Positions 9,761-21,893 of a stretch of DNA of 64,000 nucleotides are shown here, one piece after another (positions within the stretch are counted from its first letter, which is position 1; each line of letters starts with the position of its first letter). The DNA is from Ostrinia nubilalis. Lineage: Eukaryota > Arthropoda > Insecta > Lepidoptera > Crambidae. Both the position numbers and the translations under genes were made by a program. The stretch covers positions 9,426,501 to 9,490,500 of the forward strand of contig NC_087112.1 in assembly GCF_963855985.1 (NCBI RefSeq), given 5' to 3'. The notes beneath the pieces are model-generated. The model had not been told where the DNA came from and ran no database searches. It was given only the letters and a program-made list of their open reading frames with translations.

Positions 9761-10365
9761 CCAAAAAACCGGCCAAGTGCGTGTCGGACTCACGCACATA
9801 GGGTTCCGTACCATTGATTTATGTTTTTTTTTTATTTAAGTTATTTGTATGAAAGATTATGCGGTAATAAGCGGTTTACGATTTACGAGGTATTAAAAAA
9901 AAAACTACTTAATAGATCTCGTTCAAAAAAATTTTCGTTGGTAGTTTTTATAGTAATGTACATCATATGGTTTTTTCAGATTTTTCATTTTCTTATTTTA
10001 GAAGTTAGAGGGGACCAACTTTTTTCCACTTTGGAAGCGTCTGTCACGCAAACTATTCGGTTTAGAAAAAAAGTATTTAAGAAACCTCGATATTATTTTT
10101 GAAGACCTATCTATAGATAAATTTTTGAGTTTCAGTTCTAAGTATGGGGAGCCCGCAATATTTATTATTATTTATTTATTTTTGCATCAAAATCTTAATG
10201 CGGTTCACAGAATACATCTACCTACCAAGTTTCAACAGTATAGCTCTTATAGTTTCGGAAAAAAATGGCTGTGACATACAGACGGACAGACGGACGGACA
10301 GACAGACAGACATGACGAATCTATAAGGGTTCCGTTTTTTGCCATTTGGCTACGGAACCCTAAAA
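9761..10365 (+). mobile_element. Common lepidopteran dispersed repeat (GGTTCCGT type)
   Basis: It starts ACCGGCCAAGTGCGTGTCGG then ACATAGGGTTCCGTACC and ends GGGTTCCGTTTTTTGCCATT then TGGCTACGGAACCCTAA, preceded by a (CAGACGGA)n tract near 10280. I recognise this as a very abundant repeat of moth and butterfly genomes. Its class is not evident from the sequence. A minus-strand end fragment lies at 44838. Confidence 0.75.
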
Positions 10366-10443
10366 AGGCGACTAAGGGATAAATTACATCTCAATTCCTC
10401 AATTTTTTTCTACATTAAAGAAGATCGTGCTTCTGCAGGCTAC

Positions 10444-10582
10444 TAACGCCCGTATTCACAAACATTACTATGAGGTCTCACAGTGCGCGTGGCCGCACTA
10501 AGCTCTATGCGTCCAAGTGAACCAATCACAAAGCTCTATTCAACGCTCAGCGTTCAAGCATCGTTTGTGAATACGGGCGTAA
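10444..10582. mobile_element. MITE-C copy 3 (both ends intact)
   Basis: Inverted ends are clear: TAACGCCCGTATTCACAAAC at the left and GTTTGTGAATACGGGCGTAA at the right. Internal TCTCACAGTGCGCGTGG and CCAATCACAAAGCTCTATTC are shared with the other copies, in the opposite orientation. This copy defines the family boundaries, with TTA or TA as the likely target. Confidence 0.9.
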
Positions 10583-11490
10583 ATACCCTGATGTTGATGA
10601 TGGTAAAGATGATGACAATATGTGCTGATGACTTTTCACAAGGTACCACAGTAATTGTCAGTCAGCTTGAACTGCCTTCGTCTATGGTCCGTACCAAAAT
10701 AACAGAACATAAAACAACAGAAGTGACACTACAAACGGCTCAACAGTTCGTGTCCAGTTTATTGCCTATTAGCAAACGAGGCAGAATCACGCCGCTCCAT
10801 TGGTTTTTATGTCTTATGCTTGAAGGGTTAGGTTGACTTCTGTAGTTCGTAAGATTGTTCGCAATAAAATATAACGAAGGTCAGTTTTGGGAGTCAAATT
10901 GCAATGGCCGAAATCCTTATATGGGTGGAAATTGTTTCCCAGAGAGGGGTCAAAGTACATGTCTGCATTTTCTCTAAGTAGTTTTCAAGCCAAGGTCAAG
11001 AAAAATAAGGACAGCTTAGACCAAAAGAAAATGACCACGGAAAATATAATAAACAGTCAACATTTGGCACTTACACTATTTTCTACTTAAAGAATTTCAC
11101 AGCATTTATTTATGTTGTGACATAGATTTCCCACATGGTCTAAAATAAATTATTGTCAAAATCAATTTTCAGATAGCATATTTATCACAAAGTTAAAATA
11201 TCCAGTTGAAATTATGCTGAATCATGGTTTTTCTTCTTTTTTTATGTGACAGGATTCAAGATTTTTCTTGTAGAGCTTGAGTTGCTATTTTTATTGATTA
11301 AATTTTACGCCTAATAAACTATCAAATAGACACATTATTTCGATATTATCTACAGCCTCACTAAAATATGAATTCTTTTCAATCTCAAACCTGATAAAAA
11401 TTTTGCAAATTTCAGACGAAATTTATGATAGTTAAAAAATTTAAAAAACTCACCTTTTCGCTAAATCTACTCACAGAGATTAATGCAGAA
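10583..11490. other. No gene seen
   Basis: No domain is recognised in any frame. The short open frames (the longest runs through MITE-C) have no coding support. Confidence 0.35.
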
Positions 11491-11504
11491 TAAACTTCCA
11501 CTCT

Positions 11505-11704
11505 TGGGGCAGGAGAGTTCTCGAGTGGCGACCACGGGCTGGAAAACGTAGCGTGGGCAGGCCTCCTACTAGGTGGACCGACGATCTGGTAAGGGTCGCG
11601 GGAAGAGCCTGGATGCGGGCAGCGCAGGACCGTTCATTGTGGAAAACCTTGGGGGAGGCCTTTGTCCAGCAGTGGACGTCATTTGGCTGAAACGATACGA
11701 TACG
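11505..11704 (+). mobile_element. RTE-B LINE 3' end with 13 bp TSD
   Basis: The 200 bp copy runs from TGGGGCAGGAGAGTTCTCGA to TCATTTGGCTGAAACGATAC. AAACTTCCACTCT is repeated exactly at 11492-11504 and 11705-11717. The encoded tail GRPPTRWTDDL region is recognisable. The tail varies to (ACGAT)n. Confidence 0.92.
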
Positions 11705-11796
11705 AAACTTCCACTCTGCCAGATTCGTGGTCAGTAGCTCTTCAGCTCACATAGTTGTTTCTTCATGGGACAGTAGGTTCTTACCACAATATTAAA

Positions 11797-11870
11797 ATAA
11801 ATCAAAATCAAAATCAAAATCAAAATCAAAAAATATTTATTCAGTTTAGACCACAAGTGGCACTTATCAT
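11797..11870 (-). mobile_element. LINE 3' tail (ATCAAA)n type
   Basis: Reverse complement: CATAAGTGCCACTTGTGGTC, TAAACTGAATAAATATTTTT then (TGATTT)n. The same terminus appears at 26372-26474 (plus) and 62944-63022 (minus). Only the end is present. Confidence 0.75.
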
Positions 11871-12959
11871 GAAATAATGAAATGTTCTGTCAAGAACGAT
11901 GCGGGATGTTAATTGGTATTTAGAATCATTACGTCATTGGAAGTACTTTGATCCTATTTATAAATTCTATTACACAACCTTCGGAGAGCAAGAAAAATAA
12001 AAGAAATCCTTCAATGCTTTAAAGTTTAGACTGAACAAGCAATTTATTGTTAGAAATAGAAACGGTGAACTTTGTTTTATTGTGGCTTCGTGTTGCGGTG
12101 AATTTTCTCGGAAATAGACTACAGAACTGCCTGTTCCAATTTAGTTGAAGAAAACCTACCAGCTAGGACTACCTATATTAAACTTCAAACGAAAGAATTT
12201 CCTCTCGATAAGTAAATAAAATAATCAATCTTTATTATAATGAAGCTTGCCACCTTTGACAGTACCCATAGGAAAGTAATACTGCATTTGCCGGGAAAAT
12301 TGTTTACGGCTAGTTCACAAAATCAAAATCATATATTTGCTTGAACAATTAACACATGACAAAAAACTAAAACACGACTTATCTAAGCAAAGCTTTTACA
12401 GCCTTTCGCCAATCACTTTAATGTTCTCGTCCCTCGATCTGTGAATAGGCATTATTATACTGCGCTATTCACCCGTTCAAAATGTAAATCGACTGACCTA
12501 TCTGCACGTCAGTGTCGTTAATCTTTGACGTTTTAATCATCTATAAACCATGGCGTAACGTTGAACGCATAAGGAGACGTTCTACGTATTATGAATGAAA
12601 ATATAAAATCATAGGACATTCACGAAGTTTTATCGCCGCTCTGACCCGTTTTGGTAGATTAAAATCGTGTGATGGCAGTCCTGAAATGCGCAGGAGTGTA
12701 TTGAGCTTTATGACAGGGGTGTAAAGTTGATGTTTGGATGGAAATGCGTTTTATTACGCACTCAGTGTTGTCAGTATCGATTTTTATGGTTCACGTAAGT
12801 TTTTTGTGAGCGTGAGTAATTTTTGTGGGTGAGATTTGAGGATATGCAAAAAATAGTATCTCAACTTACTATCACTCGGTAATAGTGATAATATGTACTT
12901 GAGCTTTTCGTTTTTAATTTTCAATATTTTAAGGGAAAACATCTAAAAAGTGAAAAATT
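11871..12959. other. No gene seen
   Basis: AT-rich DNA. A weak match to a LINE-type AATCAAAATCATATATTTGC near 12322 is too short to annotate. No reading frame of note. Confidence 0.35.
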
Positions 12960-13113
12960 ATTATGCTAATGTTTCTGTGGATGGATGTTTGTTACTCTTT
13001 CTCGCAAAAATAACTAAATGAAATTTCATTAATATTGTTTATACATGAGAAAATCATAGGCTATAAACATGCGTGACCCGCTAATATTTACGCCGGTGAA
13101 GCCTTGGCAATTT
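12960..13113 (+). mobile_element. Degenerate Helitron
   Basis: GTTTCTGTGGATGGATGTTT, GTTACTCTTTCTCGCAAAAA and the 3' remnant TACGCCGGTGAAGCCTTGGC follow the order of the Helitron at 24380. Both termini have decayed, so the limits are approximate. Confidence 0.6.
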
Positions 13114-13140
13114 TAATATATTTACAATAGAATAAAAAAG

Positions 13141-13482
13141 CTATTATTATCTTAATTTATTTAACAACTTAAAGACAGTTACATTGAGACAATTACATTT
13201 AGATAGCTTTAAAAACCACTAGGGTTTGATGTAAAGCTAACGAGTTTGCAGTGGGTACATTCACAATTTCACATACAATTACATAATACAGCATAAAATT
13301 ATTTTGATATTGTTACATTAGCTTTAGGAAATAGTCCTTCAGCTTATATTTAATATTTTTAACAGTGATTTCTTTCACAAATTCGGGTGGCATGCTATTT
13401 ATAATCCGGGGCAGTAGGCACTCGACCGTGCGTGCGCCGTACGCGTTGTTGGCGCGCGGCTGCCACAGCCGGTTTTTAATTC
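13141..13482 (-). pseudogene. Non-LTR retrotransposon RT C-terminus and 3' UTR
   Basis: The minus strand encodes about 55 residues ending at a stop near 13311: KNRLWQPRANNAYGARTVEC then LLPRIINSMPPEFVKEI and KYKLKDYFLKLM. The pattern (N-x-YG-xRTVxxLLPRIIN, then a basic K-x-KLK-x-F) is typical of the extreme C-terminus of LINE reverse transcriptases. About 170 bp of 3' UTR follows. The catalytic region is missing, so this is a dead fragment. The clade is not certain. Confidence 0.7.
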
Positions 13483-13670
13483 AATTTCAATTTTTTAGTT
13501 CAATTTGAATGTGCTTTTATGTTTGTTCATGCCCTTAACTTTTACTACCCAACAGAAGTAGGTGACATACTTTTTAAATTATGTCACCGGCTCTTACAAC
13601 GTAAAATGCAAGCAAAAGGAATCAGTAATTAACGAAGGGAAAGGGAAAGATGAATAGGAATATTTAATTA

Positions 13671-14658
13671 GGGTAAGTCCAGGATAGATGCCCCACTTTT
13701 TGAAACAGCTCTGTAACTCAGTCAGTAAGTTTTTATCAACAATTTGACCTTAGTATCTGTAAACTTTGGTCTTTCGTCTATGATATTACTATAATTATTT
13801 TAGTTTAAGTTATACCGATTCTGAGTAAATACCATTTTAATTGACCTCTTAAAAGTGGGATAGACGCCTAATGTGGGGGATAGAAGACTCACTGTACGAT
13901 TGCTTCAAAGGATAGATGCCTGATGCAGGGATAGATGACTCGTTAATATAGTTTTTGATTTCTAAGGATCAAATACATTTTGAAATCAAACAAGCCAAGT
14001 ATTATTATTTAAGATTGTTTGTTATTAAATGAATTAAAAATGAAATTTAATATTTTTTATTAAAAATAATACTACTCCTTCTAGCGCAGTCGGGTAAAAA
14101 GGTAATTCGATCAGAAGGGCACCCTATTTATTACTTTCCTAAGGTTAGCCGTACTACATTCTTTTTTTCTTCTTACTTGCTACTTGTGACAAAAAGAGCA
14201 GGGTAGGATAGATGCCCCTAGGTGCATGGGACATGGCCCTAAGGGCATCTATACCCAAAAAAAATTAGGCAACTATCCTTTTAGCATAGGATAGGTGCCT
14301 TTTTTAATAAAAAATATAATTACACTAAAAATCGAATGAAACATAGCTATCCCGTATAATTTATAAGATAGTCTATCAAATTATATAAAAATCTGCTTCA
14401 TTTTACAGCTGACAAAAAAATTATCCATTTAAAGATACTTACCAATATTACTTCGACGCTCGCTAAGGTCTAGCCGCGGAAGATTTTTGCTCTCACTGGC
14501 TAAACGAACGCACTCTTCGATGGTTTGCGAGGCGAAAAGTGGTACGGGTAGGTCCCTTTCTATTATACGTACTATAACTTTAGGCTAAGTTGCTTGTAAC
14601 ATAGTGTACTTAAAATCGCGGCACCTATCCCACTGGGGCATGTATCCTGGAATTACCC
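13671..14658. mobile_element. Non-autonomous DNA transposon with GGATAGATGCC repeats
   Basis: The 988 bp element is flanked by TA on each side. Inverted ends GGGTAAGTCCAGGATAGATG plus CCCCA differ at 2 of 25 positions. The motif (G/A)GGATAGATGCC or close variants occurs about eleven times in both orientations: near 13681, 13858, 13877, 13909, 13928, 14205, 14242r, 14268r, 14286, 14621r and 14637r. No long reading frame. Terminal plus many subterminal repeats suggest binding sites for an unseen transposase. Confidence 0.85.
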
Positions 14659-14980
14659 TACAAGCATCATTCATTTTCCGGAAATATTTTTATATTTTTG
14701 TGCATTTTCATCCTCGATTTTGAATTAAAAAAGAACATGACAAAAATAAAGTGCTAACTCTTTCGTATTTCATGAAAAAAGAAACATCACCGAGCCTTTT
14801 TTGTACATTTTGAATTACTTAATTTACTTGACTGACTTTACTTTGTATTTTTTTACATTTTTTTAATTCAGTCGGTCACAGAACACTTCATGCTGTGTTC
14901 ATAAAATGCAGGTATTAACTAAAAACAACCTGAAGTTAATTAAACACAGCATGACCTAACACAAACAGAAAACCCCGAGA

Positions 14981-15107
14981 TTAAGACTGAGTTGCACCAT
15001 TTTACTATAACCGTAACTATAACCATAACCGGTGATTTTTTGTATGGAGTTTGACAGAATTTAGACGTCAGTTATAGTTCAAGCAAGATGGTGCAACCCA
15101 ACCTAAA
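14981..15107. mobile_element. MITE-A copy 3 (reverse orientation)
   Basis: Ends AGTTGCACCATTTTACTATA and GATGGTGCAACCCAACCTAA. The core TTTTGTATGGAGTTTGACAG is the inverse of the TGTCAAACTCCATAC core of copies 1 and 4-8. Confidence 0.85.
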
Positions 15108-16919
15108 TTAAATATCTTCAAATTCTTCACTTCTTAATTCTTCTCTGTTCTTCTATATTCTTTGCTGAAAAAACGGCACCAACACACCTGAAAGTTTGCT
15201 CACCTAGTCCAAATACAGGTAAGAGCAACAATTCAGGCCCATCAGTGTACCGGTTTGGTCTTGGGTATGTTCTTCTTACTTCTTTCTTCTTCTGCTTCTA
15301 ATTTTGAAGTTCTTATTTTTCAGCTTGAAACTTCAGTTCTTCTGTCTTGCGTTCTTCTGTCAGCTTAGGTTAAACTAGATTTAACTTAAGGGCAAAATAC
15401 TAGGTATTGTTTATTTTATGTAATTGAAGTACAGGTAGGTTCGTAAAATACATTGATCTCGACGTATAAGTAGTAGTAGACACAAAATACGATTATTTCA
15501 AAATATTGACTTAACTATTTAAGCGATATTTGAGTGATATTAAATACAATAGTAGAAAGTAGTATGTAGTCACAGATAATATAAATGTAGATATGTGTAA
15601 ATAAAAACAATAACAAATTGCAACAGCAAAACAACTTTAAACTCGTATCGTGACCACAAACAACATCGTAAGTTCGCAAAGAATCGAATAACAATCGAAT
15701 GCCGTTCGATTTACAATCGTAAAGCACCCCTCATAACGTGGCACGTGTTCAATAAAACAAAACACTATCTGAAATCAAAATCTACATCATTATGCCGTTT
15801 GACAAGCGCGGTGCGGACAAAATGGCGCGAAAAAGGCGCGCGATTTGACAGCTGTCAATTAGAACGCGGGAAAATGGGCGGCCGGTGATAAATGATGCTC
15901 GGGTACACGCAAGTATGCCGTAGTTTGGGCTGTTGTTTACGATGACGTTATGATACCGATTTATTGTTTTTCGTTGTTTTTTTTTTTCAGTTTATTGGGA
16001 TATTATTATATTTTTTATGCATAACAAGGCAGATATTTGACCGCAATCACACCTTGTGTTAAGTGAGATGCAGTCTAGGATGGTACATTGTACTTCGATT
16101 CTGATTTAGGTCCTATGAAAATATTAATAAATAGGTAATGTTCGTTGATTCTTGAAGTTAAAACCATGTCCCTTGTGAAATCAATTGATTGGTTGCTAGT
16201 TTCTGGTAGGTACTTGTTTATGTTGTGGCATGCCTTAATTTTGAAATATTATGTTGAGGACATAATATTTTGTTTTCGTTTTTATGTACCTATTTGTATC
16301 ATGTGTCCCATTGTAATATTATTATATTTTTCTTTCATTCTTTCAAACGCCTGAAGCCTAGATTTTATAATTTTTCGAAGAGCACTTACTTCAGTTGTTA
16401 TTTTAGATGCTTTCTAGTGAAAAGTAATTAAAATTTAGCTACGTCAGTCTCAGATTCTGTGTACAGTTTCATAGCCGACCTAAATCTGAACGGTATGAAG
16501 TAAAATTGTATTATTAATAGCAAATAGCAAATTGTTTGTGCCAAAAGCAACATGCGTGGCGTGACCCAAGCAAAGTCGGACCGATCGAACTGTTTATTAA
16601 TATTGGAATTAGTCACGAATTTATTATTTATTATGTTGTTTTAAACGAGTATTTATTGGCAGGATGCTGGTGACTTTGCAACTGTTAAACGTGACAATTG
16701 AAATGACTAAATTAAAAAATAGATAAGAGAGTAAGTACTTGCAAATTAGTCCTGTTATTTTGGGAAATATTTTACAATATACGGGGTTTATAAAAAATGC
16801 ATTCTTTGAAGAGAGAATGGAGAATTTGTACTAAAGCGCTTAATTCGAATTAATACTCTATCAGATACATAAATTATTAACTCAATATAACATAAGTGGC
16901 TATACTGTAAAAGTCTCTT
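15108..16919. other. Mostly unassigned; CpG-rich patch at 15780-15880
   Basis: No gene is supported. At 15780-15880 the DNA becomes GC-rich and holds AATGGCGCGAAAAAGGCGCG, an E2F-like pair of sites, next to GACAGCTGTC (palindromic E-box) and GGGCGGCCGG. Such a patch could be a promoter or a repeat remnant; no adjacent coding exon was found. Confidence 0.3.
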
Positions 16920-18675
16920 TAATGGGTCAATTTCCCAAACACATTTTTTGAGCGGCGTAGCTGAAAATCATATGTTTTTTATGACATAGAACTTTGATTT
17001 TTTTTTACACGAAAATATACAGAGGTTCCATTTTGAGGACAACATTATTAATGAGTATTTTCTTTTACAAATTCGACAAAAAATAATTGAACTAAGCGTT
17101 TCTAATTTTGGTGCAGTGTCCACATCCTTAATTTCTTACAATATGTATTTTTTAGCTGAAGATCAAAACAGAACTTAGGGAAAAAGTATATTTTTGGATT
17201 ATACAATCTATATATTACTAAATTAAGCAAGTTTCCCAAATAACTGTGATTAAGTCACGTCCTTAAGTTTTGTCCGCGAAAAATTTATGATTTTGGTGTC
17301 AATAATGAAATAGCTCGTCAGTTTCTTTAAAGATCAAACAGGATTTAAACACTCCCATCATTCGTTAGGTTTAGTACCGCCCCCGCGAGCAGTGACGGCA
17401 GACGAGTGCAAGACCTCTGCGTCTTCCCGCCAAAAACGTAAATGTGTTGTTTTTTTTTAAACGGACAACAATTCTGCAATTTTGGTGTCTTTTTGTATAA
17501 GATTTCTAAGCTATTCTTTTTAGTTGAATTCCTCGTATAATGTAAAGGAACTGTTTTCATACCATGTGTTAAAATGTTATTGTTATATTTAAAACAGATT
17601 TCATATAATTTAGCTTTTTCAACGAGAATCTAATTTTGGTGAGTCAATTTTGGTGTTTTTGGTGGTGCACCAAAGCATTTTTAACCGACTTAACTCCGTC
17701 AATTGTGAACCGATTTTCAAAATTCTTTTTTTGTTCTATAGGGTACACTTATGTGGTGGTCCCATTGTCACAAAGTCAGGATCTGATGATGGGATCCTAG
17801 GGAAATCGAGAGTAAACCTTAAATTTTGTAGGAATGCAATACGTTTTCTAAAGTTATTCAAGTAGTCATCATCTAATGTTGATGAGGTGATGATGGAAGG
17901 TAAAACTCCTTAACGCTTAGGAGTTGGAGGATAATTCTTTAAATATTTTAGGTAGGTATGTACATACAGTTGTATTATTTCAGGTATTTAAGATGAGCTG
18001 ATGATGAAAGGTCAAACAACATAAGTTAGGAGTTAGATGATACTCAATACTCATTTGTTGATACATACATTGACACATGATACATTGATACTTTTTAGTT
18101 GCCGATATTTAAAGTAGGGAGCCTGTATTTTGCTAGGAAGATTATTTACACTTGGATTGTGATTAAGACTATAATTTTCCATTACAAAATGGAAAATTAT
18201 AGTCTTAATCACATTAAACATAGGTACTGTCCCTCTTCAGTGACAATAACAAGGACTAATCAACTAAAAAGCATGAAAAAAAATAATTTTAACAAAAAAA
18301 TTAAAACCGACGCCAAAAATCACTTAAAAGTAGAAAATAAGTACGTCGTTATTTATTTATTAGGACAATATACCATGATTAATATTTTTGGAGTCGGTGC
18401 TGGTAAATTTAAAACCATTTCTTGAGCTTGGCACTAAGATATGACCGACTGACAGCATATTTTCTAATTTTGGTGCTTTAATATAAATTTTGGTGTTCTC
18501 TTAATTTTGGTGTAAGGAAAATCTAAAAAACGACTGGACAAAATTTGATGTCTTAATCATTTTAGAAACAGTATAAGTTTCCAATAAATTTGATATATAA
18601 TTAAAGAATAAAAATACACAAATAACAATTTCCACCAAAATTAGGCAAAAATATGCACTTGTTGAAATTCACCCT
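16920..18675. mobile_element. Large non-autonomous DNA element with TAATTTTGGTG repeats
   Basis: The motif (T/A/C)AATTTTGGTG or close variants occurs about ten times: near 17109, 17290, 17482, 17633, 17646, 18468, 18489, 18505 and, reversed, 18631. Imperfect inverted ends are AATGGGTCAATTTCCCAAAC at the left and, inverted, TTAGGGTGAATTTCAACAAG at the right. The architecture resembles the element at 13671. The interior includes a dispersed repeat (GATGATGGGATCCTAGGGAA near 17785). No transposase is visible. The boundaries are less certain than at 13671. Confidence 0.55.
18158..18213. repeat. Perfect 26 bp inverted repeat with 4-base loop
   Basis: The left arm 18158-18183 begins TGTGATTAAGACTATAA and the right arm 18188-18213 is its exact inverse, separated by ACAA. 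It would form a 26 bp hairpin or cruciform. It lies inside the element at 16920-18675 and is not shared with other sites in the window. Confidence 0.97.
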
Positions 18676-19089
18676 AATACAATATAATGTATTGTTTACG
18701 TTAGGTTACTATTTACTTTAGGTCATAAATGAAGTACCTAAAGTAAATAATAAAATAAGATAGTAGCTATGTCCATTTTCGGACGATTTTCAACTGACTC
18801 TACCAAGTTAAAATTTTCAACACGTTCCATGTCACGCATACCGCGAACTCTCGCAAAAATATTTTGTGCATACACGTGAAACGGAATTCGATAACGTGTT
18901 CAATATTTTTGGTTTAAATTCAATACTGTTGTGTGGCTTTGGCTATCAAAATTGCAACAAAAGCCAGAATACAACGAAATAATCTAGATATTTCATTCAA
19001 TGGATTTTTCAGATGAACGATATCAGTACGTTTCAGTCTGAATGGATTTTCATAATGAGAGCGTACCTACCTACCTATTCATTTTATAT

Positions 19090-19239
19090 TCCTACTATAC
19101 ATTTGATTGTATGAATATTTTGGATGTCCTGGGAAAGAACATAATATTACGATAGTTTTTATCCCGGTTTTCGAAACAAGATCGCGCGTGATAAAGATTT
19201 TCTGTGACAGACAAAATTTCAAAGTTGCGGGCAAAGCTA
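19090..19239 (+). mobile_element. Helitron fragment
   Basis: Starts TCCTACTATAC, includes TTTTTATCCCGGTTTTCGAA and TTTTCTGTGACAGACAAAAT and ends TTGCGGGCAAAGCTAA, consistent with a CTRR terminus. The middle is shortened relative to the copies at 57492 and 24380. Confidence 0.65.
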
Positions 19240-20469
19240 ACTTCTTATAAATATATGAAAAATAACCCCAAAAAACCTCCGTAACCGATTCCAGGCACAT
19301 TTTATACCCGACCGTAATTTCCAATCTTTGCCTGTACAAACACTATCACAGTAGAACATCAATCAAGCGAAGGGAAACAAAAAATATCAATTTATTTTCC
19401 ACACAATTTCCGCTTCGCCTAAACGCAGCCGCTCCTCGAATACGTAACCACTCCTGGTTACTCTAGTGATGTAACCGATCGGTTAAAGGATCCGATGTTT
19501 TGGTTAAAAGTACAAACCCTATACGGTCTTGAAGTTGAGTCAGCCTCAACATAAGAATTACACGCTTTTTACTTGAATGTTTATAAGTGTTTACTTTAGT
19601 TAGATCAATCACAAATAATCTATAATCAAGAATGAATCAAGTCAAAAAGATAGTTTCCTAATACAGTCCTATGTTTCATGAGCAATTCTTTTTTCTTGAT
19701 ACCCAATTTTAGGCAAAATCCTCCAAAAATTAGAGAGAAGATAATGATGATGATAATCCTATTATCCATGTAGCTGGGAATTGGTTATTTCTATAGCCAC
19801 TCATTGGTTAATTCTCCAGTCACAAGGTGGATAATTCCCCATTCAATGACTCTCAGAGGCTGACACCTAACGGATCGGATCCTCAAGATTCGGATCCGAC
19901 ATCAGCCCATCACTACAACACACCCAAAGCAACAGTCACACCCGTCGCGTGACAGAGCTCACTACACCTAATTGGATTAGCTATACCATCCCATTTCATC
20001 CACTTTATGCTATCTACCATCGTAAAAATGCAGGCAATTTTTACTCGACCTCGTACAATTAAATTGCTCGGCTAATTGATAAGGTTATGAGGATGGATGG
20101 GAGTTTTATTGATATTGGCTTTTGTATTGATAAAAGCTTGAGGTAAAACTTCAGAAATAAAAGGTAAGAGAGAATATTAGGTAAAATACATAGTGGTAAA
20201 TAGAGTCAAGTCTTATCTATTATTTTACGAAAAAGAGCAAGCATTTACAGAAGTTCTGCCTAGTTGACAGATTATTTATTTATTTATTTATAGAAACCAA
20301 CAGCGATACATTGAAAATGTTAGTTATAAGATTTAGACTGATAGTATAGCCAAGGACAGGTTTCCCTTTTTATAAAAGTAGGTACATTGTTGTTGGAAAA
20401 ATATGAATAAAGGATATTAAAAAAATAACACAATAACAAGTCAGAATAAAGCACTTCAAAAGTGTTAAT
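19240..20469. other. No gene seen
   Basis: AT-rich; TTATTTATTTATTTATAG near 20272 is a simple repeat. A GGATCCGA-containing stretch at 19470-19900 has weakly inverted ends but is not convincing as an element. Confidence 0.35.
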
Positions 20470-20849
20470 TATAGGTGTACCAGAATCTCATGGCAAACAA
20501 AAATATTGGAAAAGTGTGTTTTTCATATGGCAATTGTCTATGGTTTAATTGTCACCTGTCAAAGAAAATTATGAAATCTGTCAGTCGCTGCAAAAATTTT
20601 GTAATCTCTTCTTGACTATTTGTTATTTTTGTGAAAAAGTCGAAAAAGCTCAAGTAAGTCATATTGTTTTCAATGTGAATTGTAAAATAAGGCATAATTC
20701 AAAGTCAATCTTTGATTCTAAACACGCCGTCGAGTTGACAGTGAGTTGGACTGAAATGTTTGATACATTTAGCTTATTACCCAACTGCGTCAGAAGGAGG
20801 GTTATGTTTTTTTATTCTTACTTAATAGCTGCTTTATCGATGTTTTCAG

Positions 20850-20937
20850 GTATATCTCACAAATTGGTGCAGAGGAATGGTCAAAATGTTATGACCATGT
20901 AAAGAAAATTGAAAAAGATTTCATCAAGCAAGATTGA
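20850..20937 (+). pseudogene. Transposase-like C-terminal exon remnant
   Basis: After an acceptor-like TGTTTTCAG the frame reads YISQIGAEEWSKCYDHVKK then IEKDFIKQD and a stop. The W-x-x-C/Y-x-HVKKIEKDF pattern resembles the C-terminal tail of uncharacterised insect transposable-element proteins, as I remember them. It sits within the TIR element, which supports the reading. The family is not identified with confidence, and no DDE catalytic region is seen. Confidence 0.35.
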
Positions 20938-21794
20938 ATAATGGAGAAATTTCCAATTTTTTTTCTTTTAAATAAACTTGAAATAAATATAAGTAAAACT
21001 AATAATAATTGTGAAAGAATCATGAAAATATCTCTACAAATAAATAAGTTACAGGGCCCTAAAGTTGCGCATAACTATTCACGCCGTTTTGATCGGTGTA
21101 TTCACGCACGACAGTCATTTGGGGTACAAACAGTAAATCACCCCTGATCCAGTGCTGTTGACAGATCCATATTTTTTTAAATCTATTTCTATTTTTTTAA
21201 GTCACTCAAGATTCTCTCTTAGTAAAATTTTGTAACCTTTTTTTAAATATCCCAGACCTGGCCATTTATACAAAAAGAACGGCACCGCCTGTTCCAATTC
21301 CACGCTAAAATAAGTATGTAGGTAATTTAAATAATTAATTTCCCAGACATTTCTAGATCGATTTTAAAAAAAACTTCACCGTCTTTTTAGTTTTGGTATA
21401 TATTTTAATCCCATTCAGAGAAATATAGTTTTTTTAACATCAGGAAACTTCTCCATTGAAATGTTGGAAGAACAATTTATTTACAACACCTCTTTATCTT
21501 GATCATCTATTGAAGAACAAGAAATGCAAGTGGAGTTCTTAGAATCGTTTTCTAGTTCTGAATGAAGTGATAAGTTAATTATAAATATACATAACATACC
21601 AAAACTAAATCCTGCCAAAAAAAGTAGCCCTAAGTGCAATAATTTAGATGAAAATATAAATATAAGTATAATGAATAATAAATATTAAATAAGTATAATA
21701 ATAATAAATACAGATTAAAAATAAATTTGATAATTAATAATCATAGAATAATTAATGCAATAAATCTAAAAATCTTCCTCTCTCCTAAAATGCA

Positions 21795-21893
21795 GTGCCC
21801 GACAGGGTCCATAATTGTATCTTACCTTACCAATAACACCTTTTGTAAACATTATGGAAGCAATAAACTATTGAGTATTGAGTATTGAGTATT
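21795..21893 (+). mobile_element. Retroelement 3' end with (TGAGTAT)n tail
   Basis: GCCCGACAGGGTCCATAATT then GTATCTTACCTTACC, followed by GCAATAAACTATTGAGTATT repeated three times as TTGAGTA units. This looks like a LINE or SINE terminus inserted in the TIR element. Confidence 0.45.

Noticed and set aside
10483..10836. 117-codon open frame
   Set aside because: Its first half is MITE-C sequence and the rest has no coding signature.
19464..19918. Possible element with GGATCCGA motifs and AGTGATG ends
   Set aside because: The inverted ends share only about 7 clear bases and no TSD was found.
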